In this document: piece after piece, positions 1 to 6,952 of the stretch | Layout: the number at the start of each line of letters is the position of its first letter | Position numbering within the stretch: the first letter of the stretch is position 1 | NCBI GenBank assembly: GCA_964478125.1 | Contig: CAYZGR010000079.1 | Location: 1-12,110, forward strand | Length of the DNA: 12,110 bases | Source of the DNA: FW021-bin31 sp964478125 | Lineage (GTDB): Bacteria > Bacteroidota > Bacteroidia > Chitinophagales > Chitinophagaceae | Direction: 5' to 3' | Translations under genes and position numbers: made by a program | Notes under the pieces: generated by a model | The model's input: only the letters and a program-made list of their open reading frames with translations | Databases searched by the model: none | Told to the model about the DNA's origin: nothing

Positions 1-1273
1 GCTCCCCTTTCTTCAAAAGCTGTTCGATCATATACAAGCCGAGTATATCGGCCTTCCCCTCTTCCAATGCAGAAGCATATTCTTTCAAGGCTTTCCTCAC
101 CGTTCCTTTTCCGTTTATTGTATTCTTAATCCCCAATCCATGAGCCACTTCATGAAACATGGTATTAGCAAAAAAGGCATCAAAATTAACGTATTGACGT
201 TGCGCGGGCACGATCAGCAAGCCTGCTATAGGGACAAGGATTTTATCAAACTTTGCACGCATGGTATTTTTTAACTGTAACCTCCGGGTTCCTTTTTGCA
301 ACTGTATCTCCTCATCATTGGGCAGGTTGATGGCTATGGTCTTTCCCCCCGCGTTGGCAGAACCCGCATAATAAATAACATCATAAACGTTTAGATCCGC
401 ATCCGTCCCCGGCGTTTCCTGCTTATATTCTTTATCTACCGGTAATCCCTTTTGCAATTCCGGAAGGAAAGTTGCATACTTAGCCAGTTTCTGACTCCAT
501 TCTTTATCTTTGATCAATACATAGCCTTCATAGGATGCTTTGTAACCAAATAGCTGATCTTCATAGGTTTCAATAGGCCCGATGACCAGACCTATCGTAT
601 TCTTTTTCATATTCAGCCAGGCTACGTCACTGTTGTGAAACCGATCTGTAAGCAATGCTTCCGCCCTAAGGTTCAAATAGGTTTTCAGGCCTTGTTCTTC
701 TGCTAATTTTGCAGCTTCTTTTAAATAATCTGCCGCTCTCCGAAGGGGTTTTTCAAACTTTACATGATAAGGAATGCTATACAAATTACCGGCCGGATTT
801 CGCCTGATAAAATTATACAAGCCTGTTTTGTTCTGAATATCCGCATTCTGGAATTCTGCCCTGGTCATATCTGCAGGATAAAAATGAGCTCCTAAAGATT
901 TAGGACCTACCCCGGCTATAAAAGGGGAATCATTGTTCAATCGATCCCAGGGGCCGTAATTTATTTGTACAAATCGAACCGCGGCCGAATCAGTCAGGGA
1001 TTGTAAAAGGCTGTCTCTATGCCCATAGGTTTGATACCAAAACAACGTATCCATTACCTTTGCCGCCCGGATTAAAAGCGGGATCATCTTTTTTTGGTTC
1101 GCCGTTAACTTGGAAACCTCCGTAGTAAGCTTAACCATCGCATACTCATTCACTTTCTTTTGCAAGACGGATGTTGAATCTGCCGATTGTGTGGTCTCTT
1201 TCTGGCCGGTATTGCAGGAAAAGCCCGCAATAGATACAATAATTATTCCAACGTAAAGCAAGTATGATTTCAT
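1..1273 (-). CDS. M49-like (dipeptidyl-peptidase III-related) zinc metallopeptidase, lipoprotein, C-terminus cut off by window edge
   Basis: The frame stays open for 424 codons from the ATG at 1273 to the left edge, so the C-terminus is missing. The N-terminus is a lipoprotein signal: hydrophobic residues 4-18, then G-F-S-C with Cys20 as the likely lipidated residue. This places the enzyme on the periplasmic side of a membrane or at the surface. A zinc site is visible as H374-E-V-A-H378 followed by G-L-G, with a second motif E404-E-G-K-A-D409; in the M49 family the second motif supplies the third metal ligand, expected here at Glu405. YGPWDR at 106-111 and the following GAHFYPADMT stretch also fit this group. 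Classical DPP III has a six-residue HExxxH motif; this one has five residues, as in the plant Nudix-fused M49 branch and some bacterial members (from memory). Such proteins are often misnamed dihydrofolate reductase or Zn-dependent hydrolase. Peptide cleavage is inferred; the substrate is unknown. It lies 217 bases downstream of lpd and I found no convincing promoter or terminator in that gap. Confidence 0.85.
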   Translation of the reverse strand, partial: MKSYLLYVGIIIVSIAGFSCNTGQKETTQSADSTSVLQKKVNEYAMVKLTTEVSKLTANQKKMIPLLIRAAKVMDTLFWYQTYGHRDSLLQSLTDSAAVRFVQINYGPWDRLNNDSPFIAGVGPKSLGAHFYPADMTRAEFQNADIQNKTGLYNFIRRNPAGNLYSIPYHVKFEKPLRRAADYLKEAAKLAEEQGLKTYLNLRAEALLTDRFHNSDVAWLNMKKNTIGLVIGPIETYEDQLFGYKASYEGYVLIKDKEWSQKLAKYATFLPELQKGLPVDKEYKQETPGTDADLNVYDVIYYAGSANAGGKTIAINLPNDEEIQLQKGTRRLQLKNTMRAKFDKILVPIAGLLIVPAQRQYVNFDAFFANTMFHEVAHGLGIKNTINGKGTVRKALKEYASALEEGKADILGLYMIEQLLKKGE

Positions 1274-1490
1274 AGCATGAACCTGGAACTGTAAATGTTA
1301 AATATGCTGTGAAGCGTAATCTATTTAAACGAAACCCTGAATACACGAATTTTAATTAGATATATCCCCGTTTTTTTCAATGAGGTATAATTTTACTATA
1401 TCCTTTTTTTCATCCATGCATGAAGAATTTCTTATTCAGAGCAGGCTCCGAAGATCAATATTTACATCCGGTGGCGCTTGGCTCTAAAAA

Positions 1491-2897
1491 TCACAAATGA
1501 ATAGCCTCATCATAAGCGGCTTCAATGGCGTCCTTCACCGATTCACTGATAGTCGGATGCGGATGAATGGAATTGAGGACTTCCTGATAAGTAGTTTCCA
1601 GCTTACGTCCCAAAACGGTTTCCGCGATCAGCTCTGTCACGTTATATCCGATCATATGCGAGCCCAGCCATTCTCCATATTTAGCATCAAAAATAACTTT
1701 AATAAAGCCTTCGGTAGCGCCGGCGGCAGAAGCCTTACCAGATGCGGACAAGGGGAATTTTCCTACCTTAATGTCATAACCGGCTTCTTTGGCCGCTTTC
1801 TCCGTATAGCCAACCGAGGCTACTTCCGGGGAGCAATACGTACATCCGGGAACATTCCTGTAATCCAGCGGTTCCGGCTGATGCTTGAATTTCTTTTCTC
1901 CATAAGCGATATTTTCCACGCAAGTGATGGCCTCTTTGGAAGCTACGTGCGCCAAAGCCTGTCCCGGCACACAGTCTCCAATGGCGTAGACGCCTTCCAC
2001 ATTGGTCTTGTAATATTTATCAACAACGATCTTGCCTTTTTCAGTTTTAATTCCTAAGTCTTCCAACCCGATATTTTCAATATTGGCCACTATACCTACC
2101 GCACTCAAAACAATATCCGCTTCCAGAGTTTCTTCTCCCTTTTGCGTTTTTACAGTAGCTTTTACGCCCTCACCGGAAGTATCTACTTGGGTCACTTCCG
2201 AGGAAGTCATTACAGTAATTCCTTTCTTCTTATAACTCTTTTCCAACTCTTTAGATACTTCTTCATCCTCTACAGGAACGATACGCGGTAAAAATTCAAC
2301 AATGGTCACCTTCGTTCCAATGCTGTTATAAAAATAACCAAATTCCACCCCTATAGCGCCCGAACCTACAATGATCATGGATTTAGGTTGCTTTTCCAAA
2401 ACCATAGCTTCGCGGTAACCAACGATCTTTTTATGATCTATTTTTAAATTAGGAAGTTCTTTGGAGCGTCCTCCCGTAGCGATGATAATATGTTTTGCTT
2501 CATACGTTTTGGCATTCCCGTCTTTATCGGTAACTTCTACTTTGCCCTTGGCTTTTAGTTTACCGTCTCCGTTCAATACCTCAATTTTATTTTTACGCAT
2601 CAGAAACTGCACCCCTTTACTCATCTTGTTGGCGACATTGCGGCTTCTTTTTACAATGGCTTCAAAATCGGGCTCGGCGCCTGACACCTTTACGCCGTAG
2701 TCCGTGGAATGATTGGCATATTCCATCACCTCTGCACTCTTCAACAATGCCTTAGTGGGAATACAGCCCCAATTCAAACAAATTCCACCCAGAGACTCCC
2801 GCTCCACAATAGCGGTTTTGAAACCCAATTGAGAAGCCCGGATTGCTCCTACATAACCTCCGGGACCGCTTCCAATTACAATTACGTCGTATGCCAT
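1491..2897 (-). CDS. lpdA: Dihydrolipoyl dehydrogenase (E3 component)
   Basis: This 468-residue flavoprotein reoxidises the dihydrolipoyl groups of 2-oxoacid dehydrogenase complexes or the glycine cleavage system, passing electrons through FAD to NAD+. It is cytoplasmic and full length for the family. The N-terminal FAD-binding GxGxxG is G9-S-G-P-G-G14. The redox-active disulfide motif GGICLNWGCIPTK gives Cys40 and Cys45. A second dinucleotide fold, VGSGAIGVEFG near residue 178, binds NAD. The FAD-contacting YAIGDC motif is near residue 309. The C-terminal HPHPTISE motif carries the His447/Glu452 pair that acts as the active-site base from the partner subunit of the dimer. The start ATG at 2897 is preceded by an A/T-rich leader. 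The gene lies 62 bases after pyrG with its own promoter-like element between. No E1, E2 or glycine cleavage gene is in the window, so which complex it serves cannot be told. Confidence 0.96.
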   Translation of the reverse strand: MAYDVIVIGSGPGGYVGAIRASQLGFKTAIVERESLGGICLNWGCIPTKALLKSAEVMEYANHSTDYGVKVSGAEPDFEAIVKRSRNVANKMSKGVQFLMRKNKIEVLNGDGKLKAKGKVEVTDKDGNAKTYEAKHIIIATGGRSKELPNLKIDHKKIVGYREAMVLEKQPKSMIIVGSGAIGVEFGYFYNSIGTKVTIVEFLPRIVPVEDEEVSKELEKSYKKKGITVMTSSEVTQVDTSGEGVKATVKTQKGEETLEADIVLSAVGIVANIENIGLEDLGIKTEKGKIVVDKYYKTNVEGVYAIGDCVPGQALAHVASKEAITCVENIAYGEKKFKHQPEPLDYRNVPGCTYCSPEVASVGYTEKAAKEAGYDIKVGKFPLSASGKASAAGATEGFIKVIFDAKYGEWLGSHMIGYNVTELIAETVLGRKLETTYQEVLNSIHPHPTISESVKDAIEAAYDEAIHL

Positions 2898-2921
2898 AAA
2901 GATTGATTTTTAATATTTTTT

Positions 2922-2929
2922 CAAAGATA
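2922..2929 (-). promoter_or_regulatory. Candidate -7 element for lpdA
   Basis: On the minus strand this reads TATCTTTG, an exact match to the Bacteroidota -7 consensus TAnnTTTG. It lies in the 62-base gap between pyrG and lpdA, about 24 bases before the lpdA ATG. The expected upstream TTTG at 19-21 bases is only weakly matched (a GGTGGT stretch), so the promoter may be weak. lpdA could be expressed both from here and by read-through from pyrG. Confidence 0.45.
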
Positions 2930-2959
2930 TAAAGAAATAAGGATTTTCACCACCGCCTT

Positions 2960-4636
2960 CTACTTGGTTATCACTTCATTCGTTTTCTCCTTTACAAGTG
3001 TATTTGACCCGCTTCCGTCGGAACTGTTGCGAATTTTTATGTATTGTTCCGCCGCCCTGACAAAATGTACAAACAGGGGGTGGGCGTTTAAAACCGTGCT
3101 TTTCAATTCGGGATGAAACTGAGAACCTATAAAAAAGGGATGATCCTTTAGTTCGATCATTTCCACAAGCTTGTTTTCCGGATTGGTACCGCTGGCTATC
3201 ATTCCGGCTTCTTCAAAATCCGAAAGATATTTGTTGTTAAATTCATAACGATGGCGGTGGCGTTCACTAATTTGTGTTTTACCATACACTTTAAAAGCCA
3301 GGGTGTCCTTTTTTACGGTACAGGGATAGGCCCCCAGGCGCATGGTTCCACCCAGTTTGCTCACTTGCTTTTGTTCTTCCATCAGGTCAATGACCGGATA
3401 AGGCGTGTCCTCCTTTACTTCGGTGGAATGGGCCTCCTTCCATCCCAAAACATTCCGGGCAAACTCTACTACGGCATACTGCATGCCCAGGCAGATACCG
3501 AGAAAAGGGATTTTATTTTCTCTTACAAATTGTATGGCAGCCACCTTACCCTCTATTCCGCGATTTCCAAAGCCGGGCGCCACCAGCACCCCATCCAGAT
3601 GAGAAAGCCGCTCTTTTACATTGTCTTCACTCAAATGCTCGGAATGGATATTTTGAACCACCACCTTACATTCGTTAACCGCTCCGGCATGGATAAAGGA
3701 CTCCAGAATGGATTTATAAGCATCTTGTAACTCCACATATTTTCCCACCAATCCGATGGTCACCTTTGATTTGGGATATTTTAATTTGGATAGAAAATCG
3801 CGCCAGTGCTCCATTTCCGGTTCCCGGGTAATAGGAATTCGCAATTTTTGCATTACGATCTGATCAAGACGCTCCCGCATCATTTCCAGCGGGACTTCAT
3901 AGATAGTGGGTACATCTGCCGCTTCGATAACCGCATCCACATTTACATTACAAAAAAGGGCAATTTTCTTTTTGAGATCATCATACAAGGGTTCCTCCGT
4001 TCGGCATACGATCACATCGGGATGCACTCCTTCCTCGCTCAACATACGAACCGAATGTTGGGTGGGTTTGGTTTTCAATTCTTTTGCGGCCTTTAAAAAG
4101 GGGATAAGCGTCAAATGCACTACCAGGCAATTTTCAGAGCCTAGTTCCCACTGCATTTGCCGAACAGATTCCACGTAAGGAAGGGATTCAATATCTCCCA
4201 CCGTTCCGCCCAGTTCGGTAATAACAATATCATACTCCCCCGTAGTGCCCAACAGCAGGATACGCCTTTTGATCTCATCGGTAATATGCGGGATCACCTG
4301 AACCGTCTTCCCAAGATAAGCGCCTTCTCTTTCTTTATTAATAACGGTTTGATATATACGTCCTGTAGTTACGTTATTGGCTTGAGAGGTGGGTCTGTTG
4401 AGAAACCGTTCATAGTGCCCCAGGTCAAGATCGGTTTCGGCGCCGTCTTCCGTAACATAGCACTCCCCATGCTCGTAGGGATTGAGGGTACCGGGATCTA
4501 TGTTGATGTAGGGATCAAACTTTTGAATGGTTACCCGCAGCCCCCTCGCCTGTAGCAATTTTGCAAGAGAGGCTGCAATAATACCTTTTCCCAAAGAGGA
4601 AGTTACCCCTCCGGTCACGAAAATATATTTTGCCAT
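2960..4636 (-). CDS. pyrG: CTP synthase (glutamine hydrolysing)
   Basis: The 558-residue enzyme makes CTP from UTP, ATP and glutamine, the last step of pyrimidine nucleotide synthesis, in the cytoplasm. The N-terminal synthase domain (about 1-270) has the signature KYIFVTGGVTSSLGKG with a P-loop lysine at 17, the long conserved stretch from FDPYINIDPGT to DLDLGHYERF (40-78), and the Mg-binding acidic positions Asp71 and Glu141. The C-terminal class I glutamine amidotransferase domain (about 293-530) has the nucleophile Cys382 in FLGICLGMQ and the His508/Glu510 pair in SQFHPE. About 30 polar residues at the C-terminus (from 530) lie beyond the amidotransferase core. Length and motifs are complete, so it should be active. 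The start at 4636 gives the standard MAKYIFVTGG N-terminus. It is divergent from the thioesterase gene and has a leader of about 100 bases from the likely promoter. Confidence 0.98.
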   Translation of the reverse strand: MAKYIFVTGGVTSSLGKGIIAASLAKLLQARGLRVTIQKFDPYINIDPGTLNPYEHGECYVTEDGAETDLDLGHYERFLNRPTSQANNVTTGRIYQTVINKEREGAYLGKTVQVIPHITDEIKRRILLLGTTGEYDIVITELGGTVGDIESLPYVESVRQMQWELGSENCLVVHLTLIPFLKAAKELKTKPTQHSVRMLSEEGVHPDVIVCRTEEPLYDDLKKKIALFCNVNVDAVIEAADVPTIYEVPLEMMRERLDQIVMQKLRIPITREPEMEHWRDFLSKLKYPKSKVTIGLVGKYVELQDAYKSILESFIHAGAVNECKVVVQNIHSEHLSEDNVKERLSHLDGVLVAPGFGNRGIEGKVAAIQFVRENKIPFLGICLGMQYAVVEFARNVLGWKEAHSTEVKEDTPYPVIDLMEEQKQVSKLGGTMRLGAYPCTVKKDTLAFKVYGKTQISERHRHRYEFNNKYLSDFEEAGMIASGTNPENKLVEMIELKDHPFFIGSQFHPELKSTVLNAHPLFVHFVRAAEQYIKIRNSSDGSGSNTLVKEKTNEVITK

Positions 4637-4739
4637 ATATTATTGAATTTCAGTAAAATAAGCCAACCTAAGTGACCTTCGGCGAACGGGCAACCCACCT
4701 GTTTGTACTCTTGTAACCCGAAAGAATCCAGAGGTCATG

Positions 4740-4747
4740 CAAAAGTA
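4740..4747 (-). promoter_or_regulatory. Candidate -7 element for pyrG
   Basis: The minus strand reads TACTTTTG, an exact match to TAnnTTTG. Transcription would start a few bases further on, near 4733-4736, giving pyrG a leader of about 100 bases. No good TTTG is found 19-21 bases upstream, only T-rich sequence. The box lies within 50 bases of the opposing promoter for the thioesterase gene. Confidence 0.45.
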
Positions 4748-4786
4748 CATTTTTTTGGTATCGTAAAAAATAGGAAATGTTTATCT

Positions 4787-4794
4787 TAGTTTTG
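4787..4794 (+). promoter_or_regulatory. Candidate -7 element for the acyl-CoA thioesterase gene
   Basis: TAGTTTTG matches TAnnTTTG exactly. It sits only 8 bases before the first in-frame ATG (4803) and 23 before the second (4818). If it is used, transcription starts at about 4798-4801, which leaves almost no leader for the first ATG and a short A-rich leader for the second. The nearest upstream TTTG (4754-4757) is too far away (29 bases), so the -33 part is poor. Confidence 0.45.
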
Positions 4795-4802
4795 CAGCGT
4801 AA

Positions 4803-5336
4803 ATGAACAACAAAAATATGGAAGCAAAAAAAGTAAAAGATTCGCAAATCATGATGACCGAGCTGGTATTGCCCAATGATACCAATACTTTTAACAACCT
4901 GCTGGGGGGACGTCTGATGTATTGGATGGATATCGCTGCCGCTTTATCCGCCATGAAACATTGCGGCACGCCTGTGGTCACGGCTTCTGTAGATAACCTG
5001 ACTTTCCAAAATCCCATTCACAAGGGAAATGTAGTAACCGTACAAGCCAAACTGACGCGGGCTTTTAATACTTCCATGGAAATTCATTTAAAAGTGTGGA
5101 GTGAAGATCCCATAAAGCAAGTGAAGAACCTTTCTAATGAAGCCTTTTTTACTTTTGTGGCTTTAGATTCCCATAATAAGCCTTGCAAGGTTCCTCCTTC
5201 TATTCCTGAAACAGCAGAAGAAAAGCAGTTGTATGCGGACGCGGTTCACCGCCGGCAGATCCGCCTGATCATGGGAGGAAAAATTAAAGCCGGAGAGGCC
5301 AGTAAGGAGTTAAAGAACTTTTTCCTAAAGGATTAA
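4803..5336 (+). CDS. Hotdog-fold acyl-CoA thioesterase (YciA/ACOT-like)
   Basis: The 177-residue protein (or 172 if the second ATG is used) should hydrolyse acyl-CoA to free fatty acid and CoA in the cytoplasm. A single hotdog domain spans about residues 15-125. The family pattern is visible as TNTFNNLLGGRLMYWMD (27-43), where Asp43 at the start of the central helix corresponds to the likely catalytic acid, and VVTASVDNLTF (58-68) followed by P-I-H-K-G, the core strand and turn shared with YciA and BFIT/ACOT thioesterases. The C-terminal 40 residues are charged and helical, probably involved in oligomer contacts. Two starts are possible, 4803 (MNNKN) and 4818 (MEAKK). The position of the promoter element favours 4818, while conservation begins only at about residue 12 and does not decide. 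Chain-length preference cannot be read from the sequence. The gene converges on the dehydrogenase gene with overlapping stops. Confidence 0.9.
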   Translation: MNNKNMEAKKVKDSQIMMTELVLPNDTNTFNNLLGGRLMYWMDIAAALSAMKHCGTPVVTASVDNLTFQNPIHKGNVVTVQAKLTRAFNTSMEIHLKVWSEDPIKQVKNLSNEAFFTFVALDSHNKPCKVPPSIPETAEEKQLYADAVHRRQIRLIMGGKIKAGEASKELKNFFLKD

Positions 5337-6487
5337 TCCCTGATCAAATGTTTAGGAAAATCAGCCACTTTTTCACAACAAACCTGTTCCATCACCTGTT
5401 GCAGTTGCCTTTTTATAATAGATATGGTATGGACACCGCCCTTTTTCCCTAAGGCCGCCGCTCCATACATGAAAGTACGTCCCATAAAGGCAAATTCTGC
5501 CCCGCTGGCCAACGTACGGGCGATGTCCGGCCCGGAACGCATACCGCTGTCCATCATGATCTTGATCTTGTCTTTATACTTTGGAGCTATTTTTTGCAAT
5601 ACGTGAATGGTAGAAGGTCCCGCGTCCAGTTGACGCCCCCCGTGGTTGGAAATAATAAGGCCGTCAAGTCCCAGCCGAATGGCTTTTTCCGCATCTTCTT
5701 CACTGGAAACACCTTTCATTACCAGCTTTCCCTTCCACAAATCCCTAAGTTTCTTGACTTTCTCTTCATTGAGTCTCCCGTTAAAAGTCCGGTCCATGAA
5801 CTGTCCAAGATGATGCATACTCATGCCTTTTTTAGGCATATAACGCTCCATGGTCTTAAAGGCCGGAATACCATGAAAAAGGGTACTCAATGCCCAGTTG
5901 GGCCGGCTCAGGATTTGCCTGACATTGTGAAGAGTCATCCTCGGGGGCATGGCCAGTCCGTTTTTAATCTCTTTGTTGCGGTACCCGAAAGTGGGTACAT
6001 CGGACAAGATCACCAGTACCGGACAGCCCGCCTCTTCCGCCCGCTTCAGGAGGCTGTCTCTGATATCGTCTTCAACCGGATGGTATAATTGAAACCATGC
6101 TCTTCCTTCCGTAATAGCGCTAATGGCCTCTATGCTGGCGGTGCTCACCGTACTCAATACAAAAGGGATATTGTAATCAAAAGCTGCTTTGGCCAGGATC
6201 TCAGGTGTACCGGGCCACATCAGCCCCTGCAAGCCTACCGGCGCTATACCAAAGGGCGCATCGTATACATGACCGAATAATTCGGTACGCATATCAAATC
6301 CTTCATGTTCGTTAAGATAATAGGGCATTAATTCAATTTCTCGAATGTCGCCGGTATTCTTTCTAAGGTTAATTTCCTCATTACACCCGCCCTCCAGGTA
6401 ATCCAATGCAAAACCGGGGATCCGCCTTTTTGCTTTTCTTCTGAGGGATTCTACCGAAGGGTACCGGGGGTCATATCGTAATTCCAT
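5333..6487 (-). CDS. FMN-dependent alpha-hydroxy-acid dehydrogenase (L-lactate dehydrogenase/glycolate oxidase family)
   Basis: The 384-residue protein is a full-length TIM-barrel flavoenzyme that oxidises a 2-hydroxy acid, most likely L-lactate, to the 2-oxo acid. Electrons go to the quinone pool (LldD type) or to oxygen. Conserved active-site positions compared with plant glycolate oxidase are all present: Tyr30 in DYLEGG, Tyr135 in WFQLY, Asp163 and Arg170 in the SDVPTFGYR stretch, Lys258 in MKG, and His282 and Arg285 in SNHGGRQLD, where His282 is the base that takes the substrate proton. FMN phosphate contacts are expected at DSGMRSGPDI (313-322) and MGRTFMYG (335-342). The region around 180-235, which differs between oxidases and dehydrogenases, is present but does not settle the electron acceptor. 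No membrane segment is obvious, so association would be peripheral. No lactate permease is adjacent. The start at 6487 is the first ATG in frame and puts the promoter-like element about 75 bases upstream. Confidence 0.92.
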   Translation of the reverse strand: MELRYDPRYPSVESLRRKAKRRIPGFALDYLEGGCNEEINLRKNTGDIREIELMPYYLNEHEGFDMRTELFGHVYDAPFGIAPVGLQGLMWPGTPEILAKAAFDYNIPFVLSTVSTASIEAISAITEGRAWFQLYHPVEDDIRDSLLKRAEEAGCPVLVILSDVPTFGYRNKEIKNGLAMPPRMTLHNVRQILSRPNWALSTLFHGIPAFKTMERYMPKKGMSMHHLGQFMDRTFNGRLNEEKVKKLRDLWKGKLVMKGVSSEEDAEKAIRLGLDGLIISNHGGRQLDAGPSTIHVLQKIAPKYKDKIKIMMDSGMRSGPDIARTLASGAEFAFMGRTFMYGAAALGKKGGVHTISIIKRQLQQVMEQVCCEKVADFPKHLIRD

Positions 6488-6561
6488 CTATTAAAGTAGC
6501 TTTTATAGTCAAATTTTAATACGGATTCTTGTATAAGAAGCATGCAAAACCGTACTACTTG

Positions 6562-6569
6562 CAAAACTA
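6562..6569 (-). promoter_or_regulatory. Candidate -7 element for the alpha-hydroxy-acid dehydrogenase
   Basis: The minus strand reads TAGTTTTG, an exact TAnnTTTG match. Nineteen bases upstream lies TTTA, three of four bases of the TTTG -33 box. The implied leader before the ATG at 6487 is about 70 bases. Confidence 0.5.
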
Positions 6570-6788
6570 AACAGCTTTTTTAATTTTTTAAACTAAAGTA
6601 CCGGATCGGGTTTATTTCTTCTAATAAATGAATCTATAAGGTGAAATGCTTCTTGTAGTCATTCATCTCAAAACCCATATATCCTGCAATAGGAATCCAT
6701 TTTCTTCATGCCTCGCCATTAGGTTCTTTTTATCTTTTGAACAATATCACCAATCCCTGAACCCCCGCCTGTGTTCTGAGAAGAGATC

Positions 6789-6846
6789 TTTATCTTATAA
6801 ATAAGTGATGTAAGCTTGTTTAATATTATTTATTCATTAAGATAAA
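6789..6846. repeat. Imperfect inverted repeat upstream of the ROK promoter (candidate operator)
   Basis: The outer arms are TTTATCTTA (6789-6797) and its exact reverse complement TAAGATAAA (6838-6846). Directly inside them, TAAATAA (6798-6804) pairs with TTATTTA (6826-6832). Together they give 16 pairs interrupted by one 5-base bulge (6833-6837), around a 21-base centre that contains the palindrome AAGCTT (6812-6817). No gene ends here, since both neighbours point away, so a terminator role is unlikely. It ends 18 bases before the -33 box of the ROK promoter. ROK repressors bind A/T-rich inverted repeats as dimers or tetramers, so an operator is a reasonable inference. Confidence 0.55.
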
Positions 6847-6863
6847 ATACTTCTTAAATTTTT

Positions 6864-6894
6864 TTTGTTAGTTTTAATATTTCATATATGTTTG
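6864..6894 (+). promoter_or_regulatory. Bacteroidota-type promoter for the ROK-susCD operon
   Basis: TTTG (6864-6867), a 19-base spacer and TATGTTTG (6887-6894) match the consensus TTTG-N19-21-TAnnTTTG in every defined base. This is the best promoter in the window. The start of transcription would be near 6898-6901, giving a leader of about 50 bases before the ATG at 6953. A short inverted motif, TTGC-N9-GCAA (6892-6908), overlaps the likely start site and could be a further protein contact. Confidence 0.75.
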
Positions 6895-6952
6895 CATGCT
6901 ATTAGCAAGTAGTTTCAAAATATTACTGAGCAAATTCTGTTAAGGAAAGAAT

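Larger units (their letters stand above)
6488..6952. other. 465-base divergent intergenic region between the hydroxy-acid dehydrogenase and the ROK regulator
   Basis: This is A/T-rich and carries no convincing gene. From left to right it holds a minus-strand -7 element for the dehydrogenase (6562-6569), two GCAAAAC direct repeats (6544-6550 and 6561-6567), a distant imperfect inverted pair (6532-6543 and 6646-6657), TTTATCTT at 6729-6736 repeated at 6789-6796, a large inverted repeat (6789-6846), and the plus-strand promoter for the ROK gene (6864-6894). Minus-strand frames here are short and lack proper starts. The central part, about 6600-6780, shows nothing I can assign. Confidence 0.7.

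Noticed and set aside
1146..1346. 66-codon minus-strand ORF overlapping the start of the M49 gene
   Set aside because: It is an out-of-frame shadow; the M49 frame has a clear lipoprotein signal and family motifs.
1385..1435. TTCAT-N6-ATGAA hairpin beside a T-run, possible terminator between lpdA and the M49 gene
   Set aside because: On the minus strand the run after the stem is A-rich, not T-rich, and the stem has only 5 weak pairs.
1497..2057. 186-codon plus-strand ORF opposite lpdA
   Set aside because: It is antisense to a fully conserved enzyme gene and its translation shows no family features.
6643..6720. Small minus-strand ORFs starting MARHEENG and MNDYKKHF
   Set aside because: They have only 18 and 10 codons, with no promoter and no recognisable product.
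6719..6830. Minus-strand open frame of about 35 codons ending in a glycine-rich QNTGGGSGIGDIVQKIKRT-like tail, possible gene remnant
   Set aside because: It has no start codon, an open stretch this long is common by chance in A/T-rich DNA, and I cannot tie the peptide to a known family.
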